Assembly: GCA_016785225.1 (NCBI GenBank)
Contig: JAFBJZ010000668.1
Coordinates: 310,001 to 374,000, forward strand
DNA length: 64,000 nucleotides
Origin: Psettodes erumei
Taxonomy: Eukaryota; Chordata; Actinopteri; Pleuronectiformes; Psettodidae
Direction of reading: 5' to 3'
Shown here: positions 49,793-62,100 of the stretch, in pieces
Layout: every line of letters starts with the position of its first letter
How positions within the stretch are numbered: position 1 is the first letter of the stretch
The notes under the pieces: model-generated
Told to the model about the DNA's origin: nothing
The model's database searches: none
The model's input: the letters and a program-made list of their open reading frames with translations, nothing else
Program-made: the position numbers and the translations under genes

Positions 49793-51249
49793 GGTGAGTT
49801 GTCCAAGTTGCCTCCACAGTTGAGTTGTGTCGGCTTCAGCTGATTGTTGTTTATGCGCAAGTTTCCTTAAAAAAAAATCCCTCAGCCCACCAGCCTGACT
49901 GGTTGCACTTGGCTGGCTGGTGGAACCACCGGTGTTTCATAGCGTGTGTTTGAACGCAACCTACTTGCATACAGCACTTCTGACTTCTAAGAGGGTGTTG
50001 TTGCTGCAGCTTCTCCTCTAAATCCCTGCACTGCCCGAAACTGTAGCTCAGAAGGAGACTGCGTGTTTTACTGTCTCTGCAGGCGAGAGAAAATGTTTTC
50101 ACATGGTCTGTGCAGGAAACAGGTTTTTTTTTTGTGAACTAGACACATCAACTTCGGAAATCCACTCCAACTGGCCGGGCTGCGTAGATTCCAGCGTGAC
50201 TGGAGGGAAACTTGTGTGCTGGCAAAATTAAACAGGATTTTGTGTAAGAAAGGAGCTGACTTCCCCTCACGATCCTCTGTTTAAATATTGTCTCAACAAA
50301 GAGCAGGTGTGCAGCAAATATGTGTAACTAAACCAGTCGGAAACCATCAGAATACGAAAGACTGCAAATACCTGATCAACGAAAAAGCGAGAAAAGTATC
50401 AGAGCATACATTCACTGACAATTTGAAATACTTTTTAAAAACTGCAAACAAGTCATTTCGGACTGCGTCATAAAAGTATTGCAGTTAACTTCCCGTGCTC
50501 TATGTGTTTCTCACTTGGCCTGGTTTCTTGAAACATATTTAACATTTAAGGCCTTATAACTTGACGAAATACAAGGTGTTGGTGGGAGAAAGGAAAAAAA
50601 CAATAAAACGGAAATGTCAACAAAATTGTTATTTCGACATTTCCAAAAACGAGTTGTGTCAAACGCTCGAAGAAATGCAACTTGAACTACAAAAAAGGAG
50701 CCGAGTCGTGAGACATTAGTGCTGCGATATTTTGATTTTATTTTTTAAAACTTAATATTAATTTCCTTTTGTTTTAGTTCACTGTTTGTTCATCAAATGC
50801 GAGGAAATGGTGAACAGTTCGCACCGCAGCTATTTCCCAGACTAAGGAGATTAACTCTGAGTCACTCGGCCCTGTCCTGAACAGCTCACGTCTGTGCACC
50901 GTGCTCAAGATTCATCTGGCGTCACCTGCTCTCTCTCTCTCTCTCATTCTTTTTTCTCTTCTGCCTTCTCTCTTGACCCCTCGGTCCAACATCTCCACCT
51001 GTCCGTTCTGGAGGATGCAGCCTCGGCTCGAGCTGAGGCTGCTAACAGGCGATTAGGTCCCTGCCGTCTGTCTGTGAGGAGCTGGGCTAGCTTGCCGTCT
51101 AGATGCATACTGATGATCAGTGTCTGTTTACAATCGGCGATGCCCCCTCTGAGGGCTTTAGAGCAGCTTACCCCCCACCGCCTCCCCATCCATCCACCCA
51201 CCCCCCACCCCCATCTGGCACCAGAGATAAACCCTTAGTTCCCCTGGGA

Positions 51250-51278
51250 ATGAACGGGGAGAATGAGCACAGCAACAG
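51250..51278 (+). other. Possible AKNA leader exon end (donor at 51279)
   Basis: A consensus donor (ACAG before GTGAGT) follows 51278, and an ATG with G at -3 lies at 51250. If spliced to 52602, the ATG opens a short frame that ends at 52645-52647, so it would be another upstream ORF. The start of such an exon cannot be placed. A CT-rich stretch at about 50930-51000 lies upstream. Confidence 0.3.
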
Positions 51279-51551
51279 GTGAGTTGTTTCATCGCGTTAT
51301 TCTTACCAAAGACAAATTCTGAAAAAAAACACAACTTGTTGTCTCTGAACTTTGATTTCCCTCGAAGTTCGCTGCAGGCCGGCTCGGCGTTCCGATTAAA
51401 AGTCCCGTGTTTAAAAGGGTTTCCTGCAGCCCGGTGTTACATCATCAGACTCAAAGACACTCACACCTGCACTCAAGTATTTGAGTCGGTGCATCAAGCT
51501 TCGTCGCTGTTCACTGGCAGGGGTTTACCGTGTGTTTAGAAAAGGGAAAAA

Positions 51552-51553
<2 letters not shown>

Positions 51554-51620
<67 letters not shown>
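51554..51620. repeat. (GT)33 microsatellite, longest in the window
   Basis: A 67-nt uninterrupted GT run preceded by A-rich sequence, about 1 kb upstream of the first coding AKNA exon. Confidence 0.98.
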
Positions 51621-51621
<1 letters not shown>

Positions 51622-52601
51622 CGTTCTAAGAAGCACCAGGTTAATAATCTTCTTGAGCTAATCTGGGATATTGATGAAACAAGCCAAAACGCATAATGAC
51701 TGCTTTTAATGATCCGGGCCCGAGCTGTACTGTCCGTCATTCTTCATCTTGTCACTTTATTTCATTGCTAAATTCCTCGCGTCTGGTTTACGGCACGTTT
51801 CTCCAGCTTGTCGCTCGCTCGGGTCTCTGACTCGGTGGCCATGAGGCTTTTTGACCTGCTGGTCGCCAGCTTCAGAATAACGTTCAAGTTGAAATCAAGA
51901 TCAGACTTGACGCCTCTGTGGTTTTTGAGATGGTGTAGATTCATCAGTGACGCAGTACAGCTGTACCACCCTGTGCCAAGACGCTGAAAGCGCAGCCGGA
52001 GTTCGTGTTGTGGGGTTTCCATAGCGACCGATGCAGCTCCGGGCGAACGCTTGGGGAGCTCGACGCGAAACCCGGCGCGAGAAGTCAGACAAACTGTGAT
52101 CCATCCCATCAACGCCGTGCCCGTGTGCAGGATGGATGAATTCACCCGCAAAACATTAAAACGCATCTTTTTGGTTTTTGTTGCGAGCATTTTTTTCAGA
52201 GGGAAGAATGATTTTGTTCTGTTTACTTTTATTTAGTTAAATAATTCACTTATTTTGCTGGATTTAAAGTTTTGCGTCTCAGAACTTTCCACTTCCACAG
52301 TCTTATTATATCACGCTGTAATATTAGTGTGCGAAAATTACAAACGCTTGTGTAATTTCCTGTGACCTCTGGGACACACAGATAAGAACTGATATGCTGT
52401 ACGGAGGGTGGATGTTTGTTTTGATCAGTTGACTGATTCATTGACTAGTCATAAAGCAATGCTGTGATAGTCTGTTAGATAACAGTATGTTTCATTATGC
52501 ATCTGAATATGAACTTGTCCTTGTCTTGTGTCACTGATTTCCTGTGTCGGAGCATTTGATGCTTTAAATGATTATTGACACTAAATAACCGTGTGTCTCA
52601 G

Positions 52602-53148
52602 GAGCTGCATCGGGGAGATCTCCTCTTCCTCCAGACTGAAGACATGACCTGCGATTTGTAAACATCTGCAGCCATGGCTTTGAAAGTGGACCACGCAGCG
52701 GAGCCGGACCAGCAAGACAGGATGCGGAGGGTCCCGGTGCCCGGCTGAGTCAGTAACCGAGCTCAGAGGTGACCATTGGCTGGAGGCTGAATGGAGACGA
52801 GAAGAAACACCACAGCGGGGGTCCCGCTGTGGACCTCTGCCCCCGCCCGCGCCTCGCCCGCCAGCTCCGACGAGGCGTGGGAGCAGGAGGATGACTTTGC
52901 CAGTCAGATGGACGACAACGGCATCATTGGGCTGTCGGAGGTGCTGGAGAACGCGGGGTTGGGGGAAACCAGTGGTCTTGCTGATGCAGAACATCATCCA
53001 GGCTGCTACGCCAGACCTCTCACCCCAGAGGAGGCCAACCCTCACGGGCGTGACAGCGACACATCGACCGAGGAGCCGAATTACAGCCCGAGTGAACACC
53101 TGACCCTCACTGAGGCACCAGGAGAGGATTTACAAGTGCTGTCACCCT
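52602..53148 (+). CDS. akna: AKNA first coding exon with 5' leader (CDS from 52791)
   Basis: A plausible acceptor (GTGTGTCTCAG) precedes 52602, so earlier leader exons are expected. The main ATG at 52791 is the first not followed by an early stop. It gives METRRNTTAGVPLWTSAPAR, then the acidic DEAWEQEDDFASQMDDNGII and EEPNYSPSEHLTLTEAPGED. The donor GTGAGT follows 53148, leaving one base. The N-terminus of AKNA is fast evolving, so the start rests mainly on the open frame. Two short upstream ORFs occupy the leader. The context of ATG 52791 (T at -3, G at +4) is only moderate. Confidence 0.8.
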
Positions 53149-56100
53149 GTGAGTCTATGACTTTATCTCCATTTCTTTAGCCTTGCCTGTCTCTTTCAGT
53201 AACCTTTTAATGATGTGCTTCCTGTAGCACATCCCACCAGCTTTGCATGGTTTAGCCTCTTGTCTACAGATAACTTCAACTTCACATTACAGCTGACCAT
53301 TTTGCAAACTAGAAAATCGTGTCTTACTAACATGAAAATATTTCATCCTGCATGTCCAGACAGCTATTGGTGTATATTTGTACAATATGAAAACCTTTTG
53401 ACTATTGGTATATTCAAATTTCCCATTTTATTCCCATCGTAATTCAGTGAAGCTGAAGGTGACATCTTCAGATTATGATCAAGTACCTCTCTAAAACCCA
53501 AAGACAGATGACAAACCGACAAGTTAGAGCCCAGAAGGAGGGCGCATTTTTAAGCTGTGCTCTTAAACTGATCATCACAATATTTATTCGTTCATATCGC
53601 CCGCCAGTCATGGAACCTGCCAGCCCTCACAGCCCAGCACCTTCGTCTGCCTCGGCTCTCACAGCCCTCACTTTCCCTCCCTTTCTACGGTCCGCCGCTG
53701 AGGAAATAGCCGCCGCTCCGTGGATCGCGGCTGAAACCTTTCCAGAGATGGGCTTCACAGAAAGTCTTCCGGAATCACACAGCAGCCGCGCAAGCCACAA
53801 GTCCAATCCTGGAAAATCTGAGAGGCGGGAGCTGAAGGCTCTCGAGGATGAGCATCGTAACCAGCGCAGTCGCTCACAGAGCAAAACGAGCCAGCCCTCT
53901 CCTGACGCTACACCTTCGAGGATTTGTTCCCTGAAATCCAGACAGAGCTCACACACAGAGCTGAGGACACCCAGAACCAGGACTCACGCCGCTGAAGTGA
54001 ATGAATCCAGGTGAGGCGATATCCCCTTGGCCATTTGTTTTGGCCTCTCCTCATGCTGTGGCTGTCCCATCCATTTTTTTCCCAGTTTTCATTCATTATG
54101 ATTGTACTTTTTTCCATGAAGAGCAGTAACCATGAATTTATTTTAATTTCCAGAAACGGGCCTCTGACTTACCGCACACCAGACTTCTCTAAGGTGGAGC
54201 CCAAGGTCCATTTCCCCAAAGGTGGCTACAAGCCCCCGAGAAGCAGGCGCTCTTCCAAAAGGGACTCCCTGTCCCCTGAGCCCCCCGTCGTGTACAAGTC
54301 TCCAGCTGACATCGTGAAAGAAGTCCTGCTGCCGCCCCCACGCGTCTCCTGCCCCGTCGGATTCTTACTCGCCGCCTGTCCGCGCCCTCAACCTCACTGT
54401 GCCTCAGGAGTTCCGAAGCCGGCGCCAGGCCACCTCACTGCTCGATCAGCTACAGGTAGACACTGAGAGGCGACGGGGGTGATATCTTTATGAAAACAAC
54501 CCGAAAACAACCCGCAAATAGGCGCTCATAGTAGCTCCCTTAGTGTGGACAACAGACTTGGAATACTAGGTCTTATTTTAATGTGTAATGGAGCAGAAAT
54601 GCATGTAATGACTTCTCTCCCACTCACTATCTGTGCACTAGTTAAAAGATGTAATAGCATTCAGGACAACTTGTTGACAAATCCTGCAACTCACCATCAG
54701 AAAAGAAGTTTTTCATAAAAATACTACTGATATTGTCTCTAAATTTCCTTAAACGGCCGAAGGGGAATTTTCAAAAGGAAATCCCAACTTTCACTTCGTT
54801 CAGGAAGTTTCCAATTTAGCCTGTCACGTCTAAAATAAAGCAGCACTCGCAGCTTGTGGCGGTGTACCAGCTGTCCCACTTTATACACACACACACACAC
54901 ACGTTTCTGCAGCCACACTGAAGGCAAACAACTCAGACATGGTGTGCTGAGCAGGGAAGGCACGCAAAAGCCAAATTACACCTTACACCTACCACCAAAG
55001 TTAGTGTTGTGAAGTGAAGTGGTTTAAGTCAGATTTTTCTTTCTCCTCTTTGTGCTCTCCTCACACTTCTTACTACCTTACTTCCTCTCTCTCCCCTCTC
55101 GCTACAGGAGGAGCACAGGAGTCTGCTGACTAAGTACGCTGAGGCGAGGAACACCATTGATCGTCTGCGCCTGGAAGCAAAGGTACATGATCTGGAGATG
55201 CAATATATATACGTTTTTCAAATATTAGCGTTTTAAAGTAGATCAGTGAATTAAATGTTGAAACTGAGATTTGCACGTTCAGCGCTGGCACTGGTACATC
55301 CATTATTGTCACTTCCATGTAATTAATGTGGAGAACGTATTAAAAATGTCAGTTTGAACTTTCCCTCTTATTTTTACAGGGGGGAAATTGCTGCAGTGAT
55401 TTTTTTTTTAAGCTTGAATAAAAATAGACCTTTTTCTGTGTGGATTGTGAGCCAAGTTTGCGCTTGTGTTGTTATGCAAAGGAGGCTGCTCTCTTAATCA
55501 AATAACTTTTATTAGGGAGTAGTCGACATTATTAAACCAGCATCGCTGCATGCTCTGGTGGACAGACGACGCGGTGAGGCTATTTCTAAATCACCCCAAG
55601 CATGGTTTTCTGCGTTTTATGTTATGTAAAAAAAAGGTTTTCACATTGGCACATATACGCCGATAATGGCCTATCACCAGTATATAGGCCATTATCAGCC
55701 GACACCATCAGAAAGGCAATAGATCAGTCGGGCACTAGTGCAGAGAATCCAGAACACTAGGAATCACACAGTCCACGTGAAAGAGCTGTAAAGTAAAAAA
55801 AGCAGCTCCTCTTGTGACCAGACTCGGCCAGCGACAGTTATCCCCTTTGTGTGTGCTTCTGCTTGTGGTCACGGCTATTTCAGCATGCTCTGCTCTGCGG
55901 GCTTTCAGCCTGGTGTCATTTTTCTGCTGCTCCGAGTTTTCCATCGACTGAACTGGCAAACTTTTACTATTGTGTGTTTCCTTCACTTTTAAATTGCCCA
56001 TGGAATCAGTCCACTGTTGGTCATTTTTGTTTCTGTATTGTCGTGGAACTGTTATGTGTCTTCACTGACAACAGGACAAAGAAAGGCATGTTCTCATTAA

Positions 56101-59100
56101 AGGGATGGCAGCAGATGTGGGGCAGATTCATTTTCTATTCAGTTAATTAAATTTTCATCATTTCATTCAATTGTATTGTCATTCACTTTCATCAATTGTA
56201 ATTTTTTTCATTCCTAAATTGTATTTTAAAATTTTAAATTGTATTACAGGACAGTTGTAGGGAGGACCAACAACAGCAGCACATCACAGGCAGAGCAGTA
56301 TGTCAGAACAAATGATTGGAGGGATGAGAAAGAAATGAGGGAGCAGGGAACCGGGCGAGTGTTGAAGTGTTTGTGCTCCTTTTAATGAATTACTGGACCC
56401 CTTCCTGTTGGAGCAGCAGCGCTCCACAATCTGCACCAGAATGAGCCACCTGTCCTCCACGTCTTTCAGCACAACATTAAAACCATCGTCTGTCTCCACC
56501 TGGAGCAGGCAGGGTGGAGGACGAGGTTTTCTTTCTTTTTTATGTTGTTGTGAGGCATGGATAATCTGTTCAGACAGCATGAAATGCAGTAACATTATCG
56601 ACCCCCACTGCCTTCTATGGCTTTAAATCCACTGTCGTCTTTTTAGACTTGAATCTCTCCTTATTTCCTCATTACAAGCTAAAGTAATCAGCACAACGGC
56701 ATTTTCTTCATCCTTTTAAAAGCTTATAAAAATGACTCCAATAAATATTTGAGTCTCTCAAATTCTGGCAGGTATTATCATTAGTCCCTCTTTTTGTGGC
56801 TCAGCATGCATGTGGTTAATCAGGGCTGTGAGGGGTTCCAGTCTGATTTATGAACTTAATTTAGCTCATTTTAACACCCCTGTTCTCAGTTTCTTGCCTC
56901 TTAACTAGGTAGTAAATTGGAAACTACTTGAAGGTTAAAAAAAAAACAACAAAAGACGTCTTAGTGGCTCACAATGAAATACAACTGGAGCTTTTGTGTA
57001 TATCCAGCTTGTGTGTGTGTGTGTGGTGGGTCTGTGGAGGTCACTTTAAGGTCACTATGATTTACTGTTCACGCGGCTGGTGGGAGAGGGGTGTCCATTC
57101 ATTCCCATTTTCATTCATTCAGGGGAGGTGCACACAGTGTATGTTTAACCCTTTCATCTTTGGGTTATCCTATAGGGTGTTAGTGGGTGGGGTGGGTGGG
57201 TGGGGGGGCTTTACAGTCCTTTTTGGATACAGTCTTTTCTGCACTGAAATGACCTCGACGGCTTCCCGTGTTGAGCCGCACGGTTGTTCGACAGCGTGGC
57301 TTTGCTTTATTAGTCTTGTAGAGCCGAGAAGGCGTACGACTGTAGGACACTAGATGGCAGTCTCAGCCTTCTCTGTGCCATCTGCACGTCGCAGTGAATC
57401 CATTTGTCTTATTATGAATTGTTTAGTTAATCCAACTGAATCCAGTTACCTTTTGTTTTACTAGTTTTCCCAAGTGGTGGGATTTGGTGGGAGAGGCTGT
57501 GACCTGACCCAAAGTACAGCCTCTAGAATAAGAAATGATCAGTGATCTGGGAATGTGAAAAGTTAACATTGATCTTAAAACATGACCAGATGTAGACGTT
57601 CAACTACGAGGCGGGCTCATGATAATTGATGACGTAGATCATCTTATGTTCCGCATTTTCCACCAGGTGAACCTGTACTCTGAGCCTCCAAAGCCCGGCC
57701 ACTTGGTGCTGTCGGGACCGAGCCACGACGCTTCAAACCTCATGTCCCTGGACTTTCCTCAGAGAGCAGAGCTCAGCTCAAGCAACTCGGCTTCTCTTCC
57801 TCCAAATGGACACAGCGCTGATCAGAGTATGTTCTCTATTCAGTCCTAAATCCATCATTTTATGTGTCACGCATTGTATCAATCAATGATTTATATTCCC
57901 CTCAGCTGTCTGAATCACACTGCTCCTCCAGTTTTTTACTGTACTATATAATATTGTCCATATTTAAGTCTTGAAAATTTCCATCAATCTGCAAACACCT
58001 GAAGATAGTTCTCATCTATCATGGAGCTGGTGCTGAAGTTGCATCGTTCTGTACAACTTGCATCATGTACCTGTTCTTTCCTCTGCACCTGTCTGTCAAA
58101 CAATCAGGCTCTGAGGTGGGACAGCAGCTGGCTGACATTCTCTACAGTCAGGCCGACAAGTTCCTCCAGCAGGTAACTGAGCTATTAAGACAAACAGCGC
58201 AGATGAAAATCCTTCCAGAGTTGCTGAAGGGTGTGATTATGGAAAGCGATCAAGATTTTGGTGTTTTTCTTTTCAGCTGCAGACTTTCGAGGATCTCCTG
58301 AAAGGGGAGAAACTCAAACCATGTGAACAGATGAAGGTAAGAGCACCAAACAGTTCAAGTCTCTTATCCTGTCGAAGAATTACCTTTTTTAACGGACACC
58401 TCGCACCCCAACATGTGAACTTATGTTCCTCAGGGTCTCTCACAGCTCGATGAGGGGCTCCGCTCTTTGGAAAGGGGCTACCTGTCGGCGAGGGAGGAGC
58501 ACAAACTCCTGCAGCAGCGGGGGGCAGAAATCAGCCACTTTGACCCTGAACGGTGAGAGCCACGTCCAAGACCGATACGCCTTAGCTTTGTATTCTACGC
58601 TGGTGTGCACTCAGTCATTTTTTGTTGTGCGCATGCGTGGGTACGTATCAGGGAGCTGGATGGGCTGATCTACCAGTGCGGACGGCACATGGATGAGCTG
58701 AAGGAGCAGGTGGAGCAGATGCGACAGGAGCAGCCCACCTGTCAGGCTCCTCCCTCTCCACCTCGTCAAACCACCCCTTCATCTGTTCTCTCTGAGGGGG
58801 GAGAAAGTCAGACTGGCTCACAGGTACCACTGCCGTTACTCTGTAACCCTGTCCCAGCTTATTTCGCCTGAATAAAAAATATTACTATGTGCTGTTGTCA
58901 TCACTGCGATGCTGGAACTGGTACTGATGTAAAATGCCAATGTTTGATCTTCAGTCGTGTGGAGGTGGGGGTCGCTAATGCTCTGCTGTTATTGTTGCTC
59001 GACTTGTCAAATTTATTTTGCCGAAAGAAAATGTTTTCTTCTGTGTAGTGATTCCAACAAAGTCCCAAGTCTTAAAAAGGGGAAATACAACGTTTCAAAT

Positions 59101-62100
59101 CATCAATCAATCATTTGACCTTTGCTGCTTTGTGGCGAATACACACGGCTATGAAATGACAGGACATCACATCACTGCATTTCCTTGCAGAGACTCCCCG
59201 TGGCTTCGCTTGTTGATCTGGGAGGGGCAGCGGAGGTGGAGGCGAGCTCAGCCAGTGAAGAGAGGGAGGAAGAGGAGGCGGAGGCGGAGGATGAAGAAAC
59301 TCTGAATTCTCAACATCTCAGACCTCTGTACGGCGAATGTGCTCTAATAGATCAGTGAGTGGTGATGATTTTTTAAGGTGTTCATTTTGGGTGAAAAAAG
59401 GTGTCTACACTTAAACACTTGTAAAGGGATGGATCTTTATTCATGTTAGCAGATATTCTTACCCTCACTGCAGCCTGGACTTTCATACTTCCACCCATAA
59501 TGTGATTCCATCTTCTGTTTTCTACCAAAGCTTCAGGGAACATCCCAACATGTTTGACCCTGGCCTTGGGGAAGAGCTTCTCCTCTCTGCTGCCTTAGGA
59601 ATCCACATGCCGCCTGGGGATGAGGAGACGGAGAGACTGGGTCAACGAACTGAGAACGTGGACGTCCAGAGATGTCCACCACACAGGTTAGTCATCAGAG
59701 AAGCAGAGCGATGGTTTTTCTTGTACTGGGCAACTCTGAGATGTGGTCGTGTCTCAAAAATGAGTTCTTTCCTCTTGAATTTTTAAAAAATCTTGAACAG
59801 TAAAGGAAAACTTCTCTTTTTTTCAATAATGAAGATATTAGAGAAACAAAACACACATATCGTACATACAAAGGTGTTTTTGATGGGAAGCTAATTTCAC
59901 TTTGGTGACAGGCAAGCTGAATCAGACCATCAGGAATCTCCTGTTGACGTCAGCAAACAGGGGACCAGCAGGGCCAGTCCAGCGCCACGCAGAGCCTCCA
60001 GTCAGTCCACCTTGCTCCCAGTTTATCCTCCCAGTAGCCTCAAGACGATGGCGATGGGAAAGTCCCACAGTAGCAGTCTCAGCAGCCTGGGAGAGATCGC
60101 TGCATCAGAGAGGAGGAACTCCAAAGTCCAAACTGGGAGCAACAGAGTGCTTTCTCAGGTCAGTTTATATCGTACACTGGGGAAGCCTGTCACTGATTCT
60201 GCAGTGGTTCCATTGTTGGTTAGGTGAGGCAGCTCCTCAACGTTTGTTTGATGTCAGGCTTATATGCTTTTAACCTTTCAAAACCTTTTCTGCAGTAATG
60301 ACTCATTGGATTCTGAGCTTTCGCAAATATTGAAACATTTTACTTCATTTTCTTCTGGAGTCAAAATATCACTACAACATTCCTTGGAGTCAGATGAACA
60401 GGTTAGATTTTGGTCGGCATACATCCCTGTGACCTCATAAAACAATGCTAATTATTATAAATCTGACCTTTTCATTAAATTCCTTTAACCCTCGCTACAC
60501 ACTGTATGTTGGATGAATCTGGACACGAGCGTCAACTGCAACTTGAGTGGTTGATGGAGGCACAACCAGGAGGCAGTAATGTTTAGCTAAGCTCTGTATT
60601 GAAAATTAGATTCGTAATGTTGGTCCTGTATTTACTTGTGTAGAAAAAAACAAGATCAAAACCACGTAACAGTTACCCCCTTACCCCTGATATGTGTGAT
60701 GTAAGATTAATAAAACTTTATTTTTGCTGTAAAAGTGATATTGCAGTCGTACTACAAAGGCTGCGTAGCACGACAAACAATGTTGCACCCACGTATAGCC
60801 TGCGAATGCGTAAATCTTGCATAATCATCGTTTCTGTGCGGTGTTGACCAGGATGGGATCATCTCTCCAGAGACAGACAGTGGGTTTGTCGGTTCCGAGA
60901 GCAGCCGCCTGGCTCCTGCTGCAGCTCCCACTCCTCTCCACCAGAGGGCCTCGCAGAGGTGAGGAGGTCCAGGCACACGTTTACTGCACCATAAATCTTT
61001 AACTGCTGTAACACACACATACAGCCCTCTTTTGTGTGTTCTGTCTTTGTGCTTGAATATTCTTCCCCCTTGCAGCGCTGTTTCAGTCCATCAAATGGGG
61101 ACCACAGAGAAACCTCAGACAAGCCCAGTCTTAGCACCATCTCCTGCTTCCAGAGGGTCCACAGGGGCGTCCCAGCTCAGCCCTGAACAGCCAAACAGAA
61201 GCAGACAGGGTCAGAGGAGACGCACCTTCTCCTGCTCTCTGCAGCACTGGGTCAGTCAGTCAGAACAAACCGGGGACGACAGTCGGGCCAGCGAGTTCGG
61301 GCTGGAGAGTGACAGCGGTGGGTCGCCAGGCTCTGCCCATCAGCTGAGACTGTTTTTTGTTTTTTTAAGACAGGTTCTCTGCATTTAAAGCACAAAGCGC
61401 CAGCATATAAATAAATGTATGAAATCTATGCTTTGTCCTGTCGCTGTAGCTCACACTGGCTCTGAAGATAGAGAGAGTGGTCAGTATGCAGAATCCATGA
61501 ACTCCCCCCACAGCAGCTCCCAGCCAAGCTCCTCCTCCTCCTCCTCCTCGGCGCGGTATCACCATGGCGATTCTGTCAGAGCACTGTGCTCCAGGCAGGT
61601 GGCGAATCGCAAGTGAGTGCCATGGCAATAGCTGTGCACACAAAGGCAGGTTTTATGTCTCCCTGCAGAGACTTCTTGCACAGGATATGAAGCGAACAAG
61701 CCGTGCTACCGCATGTAGTATGAGCGCACTGTGTTCCAGAAAATACACTGTCAGAGATAAGAGTTATTCCCAGTTCCCTGCTCTCTGTCGACTCCGTGTC
61801 CACCTCTTGATATAAATCAGGCTTATGATGATTTTTGAAGGACAAATTTCAGACAGCAATTCCTGAAACTGAGTTGACTTATAGTTTTTGAAAGAAACAT
61901 CTCAAACCTTTCTATCATATTCTTTCATGTGTTCAATTACAGAATCTGCTGCTAATGAATGTGTTGGCATATTAGGAGGTACTCTGCATTTCTTTCTGCA
62001 TGGTGTGGTGCTGCATGACTTTTCAAAGAGTGCGTTTGTGTGTGTGTGTGTGTGTACGTGTGCGTTTGGGCTGATGTCACCTGGCTGGTCACTTTTCACA

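Larger units (their letters stand above)
43374..52601. other. Intergenic region between whirlin and AKNA
   Basis: No gene is recognised on either strand. The longest frames (172 codons on the minus strand at 43130-43648, 159 codons at 44603-45082, 157 codons on the minus strand at 46375-46848) resemble nothing and look like chance frames. It contains a GA-rich patch (43765-43830), an AATAAA at 47198, a teleost repeat fragment at 47696-47803, the CpG-rich stretch at about 49300-49780, a (GT)33 tract at 51554-51620 and candidate AKNA leader exons. Confidence 0.7.

Noticed and set aside
52581..53099. 172-codon minus-strand open frame
   Set aside because: It is antisense to the first coding AKNA exon, which explains its length.
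53475..53607. Extending AKNA exon 2 upstream to the ATG at 53475
   Set aside because: No acceptor upstream of 53608 agrees in phase with the previous exon without meeting a stop, and the extra segment is not AKNA-like.
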